Source: Acridotheres tristis
Taxonomy: Eukaryota > Chordata > Aves > Passeriformes > Sturnidae
NCBI GenBank assembly: GCA_037013685.1
Contig: CM072893.1
Location: forward strand, 20,541,736-20,605,735
Length of the DNA: 64,000 bases
Direction of reading: 5' to 3'
A program made the translations under genes and the position numbers. Every line of letters begins with the position of its first letter. The first letter of the stretch is position 1. Shown piece by piece: positions 22,101-53,060 of the stretch. The notes below the pieces were generated by a model. It worked only from the letters and a program-made list of their open reading frames with translations, had not been told where the DNA came from and searched no databases.

Positions 22101-25100
22101 TGTCCCTGTAATGGAAACTGCTTAGCCCAGAAACAACTGACAAAACACAGCAGCATCAGCCACAGGCAGAACCCAGCCCCGAGCCTCTGAGTCCAGAGAC
22201 CTCATCATTTCAATTACATTGTTAGCTCGTGCCAGAGGTGTCAGGTGAGTTACACAACGAAACTTCCGTTTATTATACTACTTCTTATAAAAGCAAAGAA
22301 AAAATAAGTTGCTCTTCACATGAAAATAAATATGCCAATAAAAAATCCGTATGTATCTAAAATCTGTATTCAAAAGTTTACAGTACTTTCCAAATAGTTT
22401 AAACATCGGATTGACTAACTTTTTGGAACAGCTGCTCTTTCTTAATCCTTCCTTAGTTTGTCCATCTCATAAATTTACCTCATCTCAGTACAGAGGTTGG
22501 AAGCTTTAAGTGCAGACATAAAAGTTTTAGTGTTTAGTAGAATCTAAGCCATAGCCCAGATGTTCCCTTGAAGTCAAACCATGACACCAGAGTCAAACCT
22601 GCTACTAATCAGGTAGTAGATAGATGCTAAACAAAATTAGATAGATGCTAATCAAAATCTTGATCTCTAACTATACTCTGTTTATGTTAAAATGCTTACT
22701 TTAACACCTTACAGCAAAACTAACATGAAAAATGTAAATAAGTGTCTGAATAATATCCTCAGCAGACAGACAGGTGACACACAGCTGCTGAGAAGAGGCA
22801 GCTGGACTTCAACCCAGACCTTAGTGCTACATCCTCAAAGAGGGACAGCTTGTACTTGTGAAGCTCAGCTGCTGCATAGTAATTCAGAGGCAGATCTACA
22901 GTCCACACTTCTATGCCTAACTGCTGGAGCAGACACGTGCAGGAAATACCTGGAGAAGGATCCTGCACTACACTGGGGATCCCCTTCCCCAGCATTGCCA
23001 GTGAATCCCCACCATTCCAAAGCACGTCTGCTTCCAAGGACTCCAAGGCAGCCACAGACAGTGCAGGCTGTGGGGGTCATTTGTACAAAGAGCAATGAGA
23101 AATGTTGTGTATATGGGTCACATGCCAATCTACACAGTTCTTCACATAGCAAGGTACAGCCAAAGATATAATCTGTAAAAAAATGGGCTTTAAAAAATCT
23201 CTTCAGACTCATAGAGCATTTGGAGAGGAGATGCAGAAAGCAGACTGGTCACCAGGACACACTTCAGAGATCCTGTAGATAGTGGGAGAGACCAATAATT
23301 ACAGCATGATAATTGACCAAAATTATTCCTTGTATAATATTACCAATATGTACTAGAAATTAACTAGAGAAATATCTTCATTTAGAAGAACAGATTCTAC
23401 GCTGCTCTCCGTATAGCTGTGTGTTTTGATTTTGTGTAACATTTGGGAAATCTATACATTTTTCAGTAATTTCCTTAAGAAAGTAGTGCAAATTAAAGTT
23501 TTAGGATTAATTAACGTGATATAACCAATCGAAACTGAAGGTAGAGTTAGCTCACATCTGTCCTTTGAAGAACATCCACCAGTCTGGGAGGAGCAGGGTG
23601 AACCCTTTCTGACTTTTGCCATTAACTTCTAAGAGATTTGTTCTTGAAGAAAAGAGATCTTCAGTCTCTGATGTACTGACCATAAATAAAGGAAGATTTA
23701 ATTGGACCATGATTAGAGAAACAAGTCAGAGTACTTTTGCAGATAAATAAGCAATTTAATATTAAAAAGTGTCTAAACTAAGCCCTCTGTATCATTTAAT
23801 TTCTGTGGCTTGCCAAGTTGTTTTTCTATCGGTTTTCTCTTTCACATAGCATTGCATTTCCCCTCAGGACTCAATCTATTGGTAGACATCACATTGCTCT
23901 TATGTAGCCTTCATAGCACCCATCTGACACCTGTAAAATATTAAACTGTAAGAATGTGTGTTAAAGTCAGTTAGCCAGGATAAGTGTGTTCTACAGATAA
24001 ATGGGTTTGTTTGGGAGAGAGCACCACAGCCTCTGTCTGTATCACTGAAGGGTAAATTCCTAAAGAGTCAGGATGCTGGAGATAACCATTAAATCACAGA
24101 AAGCAGCAGAAGGAAGTCATGTCACCCACAGTGCACACTCCTCAAAGCTGCTGCAGTTGAAACTGTGACAGTACAATGCCCTTTCAATTTTGCTTATTGC
24201 ATTTTCTACAGTTTTCTTCATTTTTAGCTCACATATGGGCTTTGAATACTCAAGTCTCACTTGAGTCTGGGGGTTTCATGACTGTGAATAGTTTCTTGGA
24301 GACTATTGATAAAGCCCGAGCAAGATGAGTCTTTCCATGTCTGCCTATACCCTAACTGAGAGCCAGGGATGTGCTTTGTCCAAAGAAAGCCTGAACCAAA
24401 ATTCTGCCAGCATTGCCAGAGATAGTAATGTGAAGACGAAATGAACTGTGCTTCTGTTGCTTTTGGGACATGCAAACAGCACTTGAGCCCCTCTTCACAG
24501 TGTGGGCAGTGGCACTGCTGAGTTTGTGGCCACAGTTCTCTCTGCTGGGCCAGAGCATCACAACCTGTGTGCTCCAGGCCATCATTACATGCTGACACCA
24601 GGAACACCCAGGTCAAACCCACGCATGGGGCAAGGCCAGGGATGATAAAGCCTTGTTATTACATTTTCTTTCTGTTATGCCTGTCACTCCTCATACTACT
24701 CTCGTGTCCCACACTAACCTAGTTCCTCTCATTCCTGCAGGTTTACACTTAAAACATTACTTGACAGTTATTATGTCATCTTACTCCCAAAGTGTTGGTT
24801 AGCAACTATGCTGTCAGCTCTGTGTACTTTTTCTCATCAGGCAGCTCTTCCAAGCACACAGCTACAGTTGGTTCTTCTTCTCTGAACTTCCTCCAGCCTG
24901 GCTTCCCGGTAACGAGGTGCAGAGAGCTGCACTCACCTTTTCCAGATGCTATCACACGTCAGTTCCAAGAAGAGACACTCACTTGCTCTTTCCCTGTGGT
25001 GTGTTTCCACGAGAGACCCAAATCACATTGACATTTTTAACTGTCGCATCACCTAGAAAATTCAAATGAAAATTCAGAGGCCCTCCTTGCTCAGCACAGC

Positions 25101-25419
25101 AGTCACCATATCTTTACTGCCCTAAGAGAGAAGGAAGACCTCAGACCTCATCTTTCTAACAAACATTACTATTTCTGCAGAGACCTTAGATTGTTTTCTA
25201 ACTTTTCACACTAATCACGTGAATTGGCTTATTTATGACAGGGAGAGGAACGATAGGAAGTATTAACTAACCCTGTACTGGTGGTCAGAGTAAAGCAAAA
25301 ACAAAGCTGGTTTCCAGTTCTCTGCGCTGAGACTGATTTTCCATTGTCGTTCCACATTATCTTCCCATTTAAGTCTGGTCATGCAATTCTGTTGTGCATC
25401 CTGTAATTCTCTTTTCGTG
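19111..25419. other. Intergenic DNA between HHEX and KIF11, left part
   Basis: The block at 19,180-19,420 holds two GATAA cores (19,248-19,252 and 19,260-19,264) beside ETS-like TTCC sites. A 159-codon frame at 22,692-23,171 is unassigned. No confirmed gene or young transposon was recognised. Confidence 0.5.
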
Positions 25420-25600
25420 GGTTTAAAACAAACAAAAGGAAGTACTTTTTCACACAGCACATAATTAAATTATGAAACTTGTTGCCATGGGAAGCCCTGG
25501 ATGCCAAAAGTCTAAATGAGTTCAGAACAAGAGAATTTAATGGAAGATAGGTACATTGATGAGTATTAAACATAGTAGCTTGCTCACAGTGTCAGGAAGC
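25420..25600 (+). mobile_element. Old CR1/L3-like LINE remnant
   Basis: The plus strand reads GGAAGTACTTTTTCACACAG, then CACATAATTAAATTATG, TTGTTGCCATGGGAAGCC, ATGCCAAAAGTCTAAATG and GATAGGTACATTGATGAGTA. This resembles the 3' region of old amniote CR1/L3 elements, recalled from reptile genomes. It is highly diverged, and the boundaries are approximate. Confidence 0.55.
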
Positions 25601-26202
25601 CCTTTCAGAGCTATTTGATGAAAGCAGGAAAGGATTTTTCTGCTGGTGCCTATTTCTCCCACAGCCTCTTCTGGTCAGTAGCAGGAAGAAGATATTAGAG
25701 TTAATGGTCTTAGTAAAGCAGCTCTAGTGCTCCTCTTCTAATGAGATACACAGATGTCAACAGAAGCCTATAAGTTTAAAAAATACAATCTTTAAGCCAA
25801 AAATTGACCTCTCTTTGGACGTTTTCATCAGATCTGATAGAGCTGACTTTAATACATGCTGTTTACAGCAAAGTGTATGACTGAAGTGGGGAATTTAAAA
25901 GTTTCATAATGGCTAGATTTTTTTTGGCCCAGTCAAAAGTTGAATTTTGCAGATGTTACATTTTGGATCAACCTCACTGGGGACTGATGTCAAGAGGCAA
26001 CTTGTTATCTGTGCTGTGAAAGTTGTATCTGCTCCTGGAGCTCTCTCCCCTGACTGAACAAATGCTCCCACTGGCCATGTGGTGCCATCTCTTCTTGTTG
26101 ACTTTCCTCTGTAATGGCTGGTTTATCAATCCCCCCTCAGACTTCTCAATTTGTCCTGACTGACAAGCAAAATGAACAGAATTGTATGTGCACACACAGG
26201 AA

Positions 26203-26372
26203 GGAGAAGAGGGCAGACTGGTGAGGATGGAGAGGAGGGAAGGCTGGTGAGGAAGAAGGGGAGGGAAGGCTAGGGAGGAAGGAAAGGAAGGCAGGCTGGT
26301 GAGGAAGAAGAGGAGGGCAGGCTGGTGAGGAAGAAGGGGAGGGCAGGCTGGTGAGACAGGGAGGGAGCCCTG
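26203..26372. repeat. 26-bp minisatellite, about six units, purine-rich
   Basis: The anchor CTGGT (CTAGG in one unit) recurs at 26218, 26244, 26270, 26296, 26322 and 26348, an exact 26-bp period. The plus strand is almost pure purine (GGAAGAAGGGGAGGGCAGG-like). Units differ by a few substitutions. The minus-strand open frame with repeated proline/serine runs is a by-product of the repeat. Confidence 0.93.
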
Positions 26373-29300
26373 GCCCTTTGGCTGCCACTCTTGTCTTGGC
26401 AAAGAGCCTCACCCCACAGGTTGCACCTGTTGCACCAGTCTGTGAGGGAGGGAAAACTGGCCCATAATTTTGATAGCATCATGAGTTGGTTTAATTTCTT
26501 GTTCTGCATTTGGCTGCAAAACATGTTGTCTGATTTCATCTGTACTGTTTTGTCATGGAGGTGTCTTTCTTTCATCATTTAGAATGACAATATCTCATTT
26601 TGGTCACAGCCTTGTTTCCAAATGTCTCCTGCATTATCTCAGACTATGTGTTACTGCAGAAAAATTCACTTAGGCATGGTAATGAATAGACTGAAATGAT
26701 TTATTTCTATTGTTGAGAAAACTGTATGTGTTTATCTACATTATGTTGTCAAAATGCACATGATTAAAAGCCAGAAAACAGTCTGTTGGCTGAGGGCCTG
26801 CCTTACTTGGAAAGTAATGACAATGCAAGATAATCAAATTCAGAGGCTTAATTTTCTCTTTGTCACCAGAAACCCCAAAGTATAGAACATTACCTTTGAT
26901 TTTGAAGAATATTTCAGATCCTTTGGTTGCAGGAAGGAGGTCAGACTGCACAATCTGACTGAATTAGCCACCTGCTACTGCAGCTCCATCCCATAGTACT
27001 TTAGCATCTCAATGTTATTGACTCAAATTTCCTAAATTTTGCTATAGTTCATCATCTTGTATGACTCCTGGCAGTATGAACTTGTAGACTCTATGGAAAG
27101 AAAGCTTACATTCAAAGAAAGCCTTAGGAGCAGCGCTGATTTTTTTTCTTTTTGTCCGAGTGGTACTGGGATGGAGAGCATGAACTCCCTGGAGGGATGC
27201 AGCAGTGACTACACAACACTGTGCTGCCAAATGAGAGGGAGAGGACTGTGGTTCAGCTACTCTGGACTGGAAACTGGGGGCCTGGACACCTACTTTTGTC
27301 ACACTATGCTGCTGTTGGAGTTCATGTCATCACATCCATGCCTGTTTGTGCATGTTCACCTGCTCCCCAACTTTTAGACTGAATTCTTCTACAGGTATGA
27401 TGGACATTCAGTGTATCTTGATGGGAAACTCTTGGCTTTTCCATATTTTAAGCATTAATTAAAACACAAAAGCAGCCCTCTAAATGTTCAAGCCAAAGTC
27501 TTGAAAAAAACTATTAAAGCGTTGATTAAACCTGCTTTGCTAAAAAGTTAAGATGCTCCCATGAAAAACTACAATCAAGTTTTATTTCTGTCTATCAGTT
27601 ATTAAAGTACCAATCTTCAGCTTTTCCAGTGCCAGTTATTCTTGTATCTGAAGACTGGGGTGCACTGCTCATGCTGCAGAATATTCTCTAAAAATAATAG
27701 GTTAAAATAAACAGCCAACTCAAGCCCAAAGGCAAAGAGCTAGTCCAGGACAACAGGCAAGATAATCAGGGAATAACTAACATGGATAATCAGCAAACCA
27801 TTCAAATGAATTGATTTGGCCCTGGCTGGCGTCCCTGTTTCTGCCTGAAAGCTTCAGTGAAATCTAAATAAGTGGCAGTTATCTTACTGTCTCTTCCTGT
27901 TATCTGACTCTAATGACAGCAGAGGAGAGAGGGGAAATCATGTCTTTGAACAGGATCATGGCCTTTCATTTAAAGTAAATACTGCATTAAAATGGAAACT
28001 GCCTGAAGAGTAAGTCTGCCTTGGCTTAGTCCTGAGCAGATTAAGTAATGTATTAAAACCAGACAATATCAGTTTCTTGCAATGGCTTCAGCACCTTCAC
28101 TGCAAATATGCACACAGAGAATCAGAAAGTGCTATTTATAACGACCTGAAGGTGGCTAAAAGGACAGCGTGAGGTAGCTGTGAAGAGTTAAAATTCAGCC
28201 AAGGCATCTGTATTTTATGTTTCAATAAATGCCTTTAACATTAAAAAAATTACAATCGGAAAATTTAAGGGGAGTGATGTTTATCCCAGATTCAGCAATG
28301 CGCTTGTAGCATCCAAGTTAAAATCGCTGCTTCCTTAGGCTCCCATGCAGTTGGTGAGGAGAAGCTCAGGGCACCCAGCAATGAATCGTCCCACGAGGTT
28401 CCTGTCTGTCCCCCCGGTGCTGGAGATCAACTATCGAAGGTTCTGACTTGGGTACCTCCATACAAGTGCCTAAATGAACACAGAAATGCTGAATTTGGGC
28501 CATACCTTGCTTTGGGAGGAGAACCGGGGACTGAGAGGTGGCTTAACAACAAGAGGACAATGTCCAACAAAGCTTCACCTGGATTGCTGAGCTCCATCAA
28601 AATCAACCACAGCAGTGGAAGAGGTGGTGATGATTGAACTCCATCCTCTGTCACACCAAACTCTGTAGGGGTTTGAGATTGGACCCCTCAGCACACCAAA
28701 CACAAGTGGCAATGCTTGCAGCTCCATGGATACAAGACCAAACTGGTGGCATGGGAAGAGGAACGTGAGCTGTGCTTTGACAGCAGCCCTTTGCTGGCAG
28801 GCCAAGGAGGCAGCTCTCAAAGCATGGCAGCATGAATTGCCAGCACTCCTGGGTTCCCACCCTCCTCACTCCCACAAGGAGTGGGTACTCACTGGTCAGG
28901 GGCTGCTCACACAAGAGGAATGCCACAGACAGGAGGAATTTCTCTGTAATACTTGGACCATACAAGATTTGTACTTTCCCTTACAGCAAGAAGAAAAGGC
29001 CCAAATTAACTTCCTTAATAATATTATTTTTAATTCCTAAAACCCTCTAGGTGTCAAATTTTATTATAGATCCAACATCTTGTTCAAAAGAGTCTGAATA
29101 ACTTCATGACAAATATGAGAAATGACAGGATGACATAATATGTTTGTACTTAAAGCTTTAATTTGTTTTATTTTACTTCTATAACTTTAAAAATGTTTTG
29201 ACCCTGCTTTATTGGAAAGAAAATAAACTAAAAGTGAGGCTTCAACCCCAACAGTTTTTCACAGCAGTAGGCGTAAACTCTGGAAAATAAAATGAAGGCT

Positions 29301-32300
29301 AAAAATGTGCAGGGACTATTAAATGTAATGGAAAAAAACCCACCTATCACTTAAGTGAATTTTTGCTGCTAAGGTAGTTTTATGTTTGCTATTCTCAGAT
29401 ACTAACATTTATGATAGTAACCTTTATAAAGTCAATTTAATTATCTTTATCTTTTTACAAATAATAAATTTAGTTGTCCTACAATGAAAATCAATTGTCA
29501 ACATAAGCTATGGTTAACATCTAATAAAACAGCCCTCTGTAAATCCACGATTAATAAGATTGGCTTCTGTATTAACTAACAGACATCATAAAATTTTCTT
29601 CCTTGCAATAATTTGTATATTCAAGGTTCATCCTGCTAGACTGAGTTTCCTAAAATAAACTGTTTGAGTGAATGAACAAAATTTTGGCACCTATCATTAT
29701 TATATTACAACCATTTAAATATATATCTGTACCTGAATGGTTTCCAAATTAATGTCATATTTTAATTAAGTCAGAGAAGATGGTGGCTATAACAAATGAT
29801 AAGTGATTCACTTGTTTGTTTCCTTTACCTTCTGAACATAATGACAATGCTGCTTAGGTTTTAGTTTGAGCATTAGAGGAAGCTAATTGAAATATGAAAA
29901 ACCAATTTCCCAAAACAATCTGTACATATGACAGGGATTACTTAAGCTCTTCTGTGTAACCCAAAATGCCCCCAAACCAACAACAAAATGAAACCCACCC
30001 CTCCAAAACCAACCAACCAACCAACAACCACATCAAAAAAACCCCAACTACCAACCCCCAAAAAACCCCAAATTGGAATTTACTCCCTTAGAAACATGTT
30101 CACAAATCTCTATTTCCAAAACGGGAGCAGTGGTGCTCAGATTGAGCACGAAGCAATGTACCGTGAGACAGAGGATATCTCCTCCCTGCCTGTGATACAC
30201 AAAGTGATAGAGCAGCCACTGCAGGCAGGGCTAGGCTTCACTTGAATTTGCCTCTAGTTTTTAAGTGCAGAACAATAACTTCACACCTATCCTGAAAGAT
30301 TCCCAAAGTCATTTTATAAAGTAGGGGAAGTAGATGTGCTTGAAGTACCTGTGAAAGAGCATACAAAACTAGGCATGAAAACTACTTCCTCTCTAGCCCA
30401 GGCAAACCCTTCAAAATAACACGGAATCTTTTGTCCAGAGACCTAACAGGACCTTTGATGGTTTCTTGGGTTTTTTAGGCATCATTTTCACTCTCAGTGT
30501 GTACTTTGGAAAATGGAGATTCTGATCCTTCATCTTACTACTTTACTGTAAGTCAAGTGATTGTAGCAGAATTAGCAAGACTGGATTTGTGCAGTGGGAA
30601 ATCTGTCCTTGGGAAGGCACCAGTCATTATTAATACTTGAATGGAGGAAGAAAAGTATCTTATTGTGTATTTAGTGTTTCTAAAATGCTGAAAAAGCATA
30701 TGTTTGTTCCTGATAGTTGTTATTTTTTGCTGTACAAAACTTCTATGTTAATTTGCAAAGAAAAAAAAATACATTTTGTTAAATTAACCTCTGGTAATGA
30801 AAATAAAATTCTTTATTGCATAAAAAAAAAGTAGCTTTAGTGCTCTGGACATTCTCAGAATAAAATTATATATATATAGAATTCATAGATAGATGTTGAC
30901 AACAACAGGGAAGCTCTGAAAAAAGCGAGTGTACTTTTATTGTATACTCTGCTTATTTCATTCCTTTATTTGATCATTTCTAATAAAGGAAACGTACTTA
31001 TTGAGTTGAAGGTTTTGGTCGTTGTGCCTCGTCTCTGAAGTACAATTATTAGGTTATAAATAGACCAAGAGTAACAAATGCATTTCAAGTACAACTAAAG
31101 AATTCAAGTGAATATTTATATAGGTATAATATTTTGGAGAAAAAGAAAGCAATCCAGTTAACTTCCATTATTTTACAAAATTTAACTTTGTGCCACCTGG
31201 AAACTGACAGTCATCTCATAAAGAAAAAACAGAACAATTTTCAGACCTAATATAAAAGAGGCAGCTTGTTTCTAACCTCTTCCCTGATGAGAGACTGCTA
31301 GACCAAGCATTTGCTCCTTTTAATCCAGCTGTCTGAAGAGCACTTGTTTAGTTTTCTAACCATGGCCTCCTATTGGTAGCTAGACTCTTTTCTAGGAAGC
31401 CAAAGAATGTATTAGAAATATAACTAGAAACATAGAAATGTAAGCATTCACTTCACTGCATTTGCTGTGCTCGTACTTTTAATGATTTCAAGAGTGAGCA
31501 GAGCAGCACTGCTTGGATGGAGCTTGTGCCCACCCTCCAAGGACAGCCTGCTTTGCTAGGTGGTCTGCACCCTACCTACAGAACCCTGTCACTTAGAGCC
31601 TATGAATGCAAAGCATAGCATGATTTATTGCTGTTTAACTTTATATAAAGTAACTGCATGGGTGGGCGTGCAGTTTATAGAGCATTAACCTCTACCATAA
31701 AAAGTAGTTTGTAACAGAAAGAAAAAAAATAGTAGTCAAATGGTTGTAAACACTTGCTTAAAATGCATAAATTTTGAAATACATAGTTAACGAATATTCT
31801 TCTTTTACTCTTTTTAATGTTCTCAAATATTAGAACTTTCTTTTCCCCCTTAAATCTCTTCTTGATTTAAAAGGTAAGTTTATTTTTCCAGTTCTTCCTG
31901 GTTTAATTTTTTTTTATCACTGCAAAGAGTTAAAGGCTTCCCCTTGTTTTCTCTACCCTTTTAACAGCTAATTGCTGACTGACACCTAACAGAAAAAAGA
32001 AAAGCAGTCTAGCAACTCTGTGCCTCCTTAGTCCTCTCTAGCCCCACGCAATTGTTTGATACCCAAAATAAAGGCAGTCATCAATAGCAGCCAGTCACCT
32101 CAGTCTTCTTTTTTCTCTTCAAATAAACATTGCATCCCCAACAACTTTGATGCAGCAAGTGCTGCAGCTCCCTGATTTCCAGGAGGAAGCAGGAAGTTTC
32201 CTTTCCTCGCTTTCCTCCTGGCTGCTCATTTTTCACTTGAAAAGGAAGCTGGTGACTCAATTGTCTGTGGCCCTCTTACTGTTGCCTTCATTTCACCCTT

Positions 32301-34740
32301 TACAAGGATTTAAACTTATTTTTCCTTATTTAATTTCCCAATATTGTATTAATTGTATCTTTGTTGTTAAATCAAGAGCTAAATCATCTCACTTTACCAT
32401 TAATCCTAACAGGACTCATCAGATTAATTAGAACATGGCCATACACTACAGCCCCAGTCACTAGAACTCTCCCTCATGCTCGGCTGGCTTAAGGCAGTAT
32501 GGGTGTGGCCTGGCTAATTATTCTGTGGAAATGGCTTTGTACTCTTTTTCTAAAGGATGCCTTACACAGGATAAAATCAAACCACCAGTAAGTTAGTCTG
32601 GACAATGCCATTTCTTCCCTCTGAGTTAGAGCTGTGGTTACAATGAGTGCACACAAGAAACAACTGTTGCTTTGTTTTCCTTACCCTTCTTTTCTCTGCC
32701 ATGCATCATACAATACACCAAAACAAATTAGCACAGCTTTCTGCTTTGGGCAATGCCCATGCGGTGGGGAACAGAGCAGGCCACGCTACTGAGAAGGTCT
32801 ATTGGCACCACAGTAAAGCCCACAGGCACTAGGTCATCTTTTACACAAATGTGGCTCTTCACAAAGAAACCCCCTACTGAAGCTTGAGTACAGAATTCTC
32901 CATATAGAAGCATAAATTCGGTATTAGATTTTGAAACGGTTTTTTGACAGATACTTGAGGAAAAGCTTGGCAAAACCCGTATTTCCAAGTCCTGGGTAGC
33001 AGTCATTACCTGAGCTCGGACCAACCTTTAGTGTTAGGGCCATCTAGTGGGAGAGGAGGCACGGACAGGGAGGCCAGGACATCCCGATTTTTCATCCTAT
33101 TCAGCTGTGGTGTGGCCTCCGGAACAATGATCAGCAGATCACCGCCAGTATTGCAAACAAAGGACAACACGACTTTGAGGGCTACTTTAGGAAAAGACAA
33201 AGTGTGAAGCAGCCCCTGAAATTCGTAAAGCTGCTAAGGAAAGCAGGCTGTGCCTACACTGCAGGACCCAAACCACAGTCAAGATAGAGGGTTTCAAAGA
33301 GGATAAAGACAGGGAGCACAAAATATGGCCTGATTTTGTGGATGCAAGCCTGCTCAGTTATTGTCTATTCCAGTTTGTTTGTTCATACTAATTCTTGTCA
33401 AATCCACAGCAAAAATGCAGTAGGAGGAAGGGCTTGTGCAAGTCTCTCCCACTTGGTTTAGGCTATTCAATACAGCTGTGGGATCAACCCTTGGGGCTGA
33501 TTTTTAGTTAATAAAAGAATTCTTGAACCATTGTGGAAGATTATGCTACTGTCTAGTCAGTGTTAACAGGCATGTGGTGCAAGAAAGTGGATCCTAGAGT
33601 TTAGAGAATTAAGCCCATTAAGTTTTAGGTGCCAGAATCTGACAATACTCCAAACACACTGAAAAGAGTCTTGCATCTTCCAGTGTCTCAAGTTCCTTAC
33701 AGCAGAAGAAAGACTCCATATATAAGGTAGGTACCAAAATGATACTGAGTTGCCTCCCACACTTAACCCTAAAAACCTGAAGCAAAGCTGTATTTGTGCT
33801 TCTTAGTCATTTAAAAGGGAATTAAAGCTTTTCCTTCTGCTACTGGAATGTCAGAAAGCAATTAGTTTTGCCCACGGCTGTGAAAGAGGATAAACAAGAG
33901 GCAAGACAGGTGTTCAGACACAACTGATGAATGGTCTCCCTCATGCTACAGTTCAGAGAATCACTGCAAGGGTCACTTCAAATGATGTCCTTCTGGCTCT
34001 AGCAGGACTGGAAAGTGCTATCTGAATGGTGTCAAGGGTATAACTCATTGACATACTTGGTCAAAGAAATAAATACATGGATCACTGTTTGAAAAAACAT
34101 CAATGTTGAGCCTGAAAGCTCAATACAGAACAGTGAACCACCTTCCAAATAATGTTTGGACAATTATCTAAGAATAGCACTTTAATGTAATTAAGGCTGC
34201 CTTCCAGTGTCTCTTCCTACTCCCATCATAATCCTATTCATCTACTTCTTTGGCATGTTGCAGCTTGAAGTTTTCTTCTAATTGCCAAGGGAGAAGCATG
34301 AAAAGAACAGCTGGTCAAATGCTCCTGTAGATTACTGGAAATTCACTGTTATTATACAACACAGAAGCTGCACTTGTAACCAAGTTTGCATGTTTTAATG
34401 TTAAGAACCTTAGAAAAGAAAAAGCTACCAGTTTATGATACAGAACCTGATAAGACATTGTATCCCAATCAACACCTCACATCTGCAAGTTAAGAGGAAG
34501 AACAGTGAGATTCAAACAGACAAAAAGCCCAAGACCCAGAAGTAAGATTTCACAGAATGAAGAGGCACTGAAATAAAGTTATTGTCTTTTCTCAAACAAA
34601 GGAGAGGACAATCCTCTTCTGACAGCAGAAGACACGACAGAGCTGATAATGTTTTAGCTAAATTAAACCTGGCACAATAAGAAAGTTAGGTAAGTTTGTT
34701 TTCCTCTGAGGTGCTTGTACATTTGTTTTCCATGTATTAA
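26373..34740. other. Intergenic DNA between HHEX and KIF11, right part
   Basis: AT-rich with no recognised gene. A (CCAA)n-like simple repeat lies at about 30,008-30,030. Several A/T-homogeneous stretches with intact TAAT-type cores (29,150-29,780) might be conserved non-coding DNA, which cannot be tested here. Confidence 0.5.
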
Positions 34741-35155
34741 TTTATTTGAAGTATCACCATAAAAAAAAAGAGAGGAACTGGAATAAAAAGCAGTATAAAA
34801 CCAGAACACTTATTTACAGTTAATTAAGCATTATGAGTTACCATTTTATGTATAACAAAGCATATTTCCACATGCCTTTCTGGTATCTTAGATCTACTGA
34901 GAAACAGAAAATTTCTTACTTGACAACATACATATATATTTAACATAACAGCACCATAATCTGCAGGGTTTTTTTTCTTAAAACTTTGCAAGCTGCAACA
35001 TACAAAAATAGGACTAAGGCATGAGATTGAGCAGGGAAATATTTTGATTCAATTTTGCATCACTATATAGGGACACTGAGAATAACGAAAAAAGTTATGG
35101 CTCAGTAAGACAGTAAGATAGAAATATTTAAAAACAGATCTGCAGAGGCTATATC
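34741..35155 (-). other. KIF11: KIF11 3' untranslated region (inferred extent)
   Basis: Downstream of the KIF11 stop the first canonical minus-strand AATAAA found is at 34741-34746, giving a 3' UTR of about 415 nt. It contains no repeat. The true end could lie further left; this is inferred only from the hexamer. Confidence 0.45.
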
Positions 35156-52761
<17,606 letters not shown>

Positions 52762-52910
52762 GGCGGGACGAGACCGGGACCGAAGCGCTGCCGCAGCGCC
52801 AGAACTCGGGCCAGCCGCGCGCGCCGCCGCCAGCGCCGCTTTGAACCGCGCACCGCCCGGCCCGGCCAATCAGCGGCGGCCCCGGGGCACCACGGGACGG
52901 ATTTCAAATC
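52762..52910 (-). promoter_or_regulatory. KIF11: KIF11 core promoter with CCAAT box and CHR-like elements
   Basis: A GC-rich block immediately upstream of the KIF11 start codon. It has a CCAAT box on the plus strand at 52866-52870 (ATTGG in KIF11 direction). A TTTGAA hexamer on the plus strand at 52840-52845 is preceded by GCGC four bases away. A second TTTGAA lies on the minus strand at 52903-52908. CCAAT plus CDE/CHR is the usual arrangement of G2/M genes, but here the promoter-proximal CHR is antisense. No TATA box was seen. Confidence 0.65.
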
Positions 52911-53060
52911 CTGGGGGTGGCGCGCGCCAGAGCGGTGGCGCTGTCCCATCCGGCCCCGTCAGGTGGGCGGGGGAGAGCGGGCCGCGCTTCCCGAGTCCCT
53001 GCGATACGGGTCCCGTCGAACAGTGACGCGCTACCTGATGTCCACCACCCGTACCTGCCA

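Noticed and set aside
26203..26372. Regularly spaced repeats considered as a CRISPR array
   Set aside because: Units are directly adjacent with no unique spacers, and the genome is vertebrate.
25974..26402. A 142-codon minus-strand frame with proline/serine/leucine repeats
   Set aside because: It is produced by the 26-bp minisatellite, whose reverse strand is pyrimidine-rich and free of stops.
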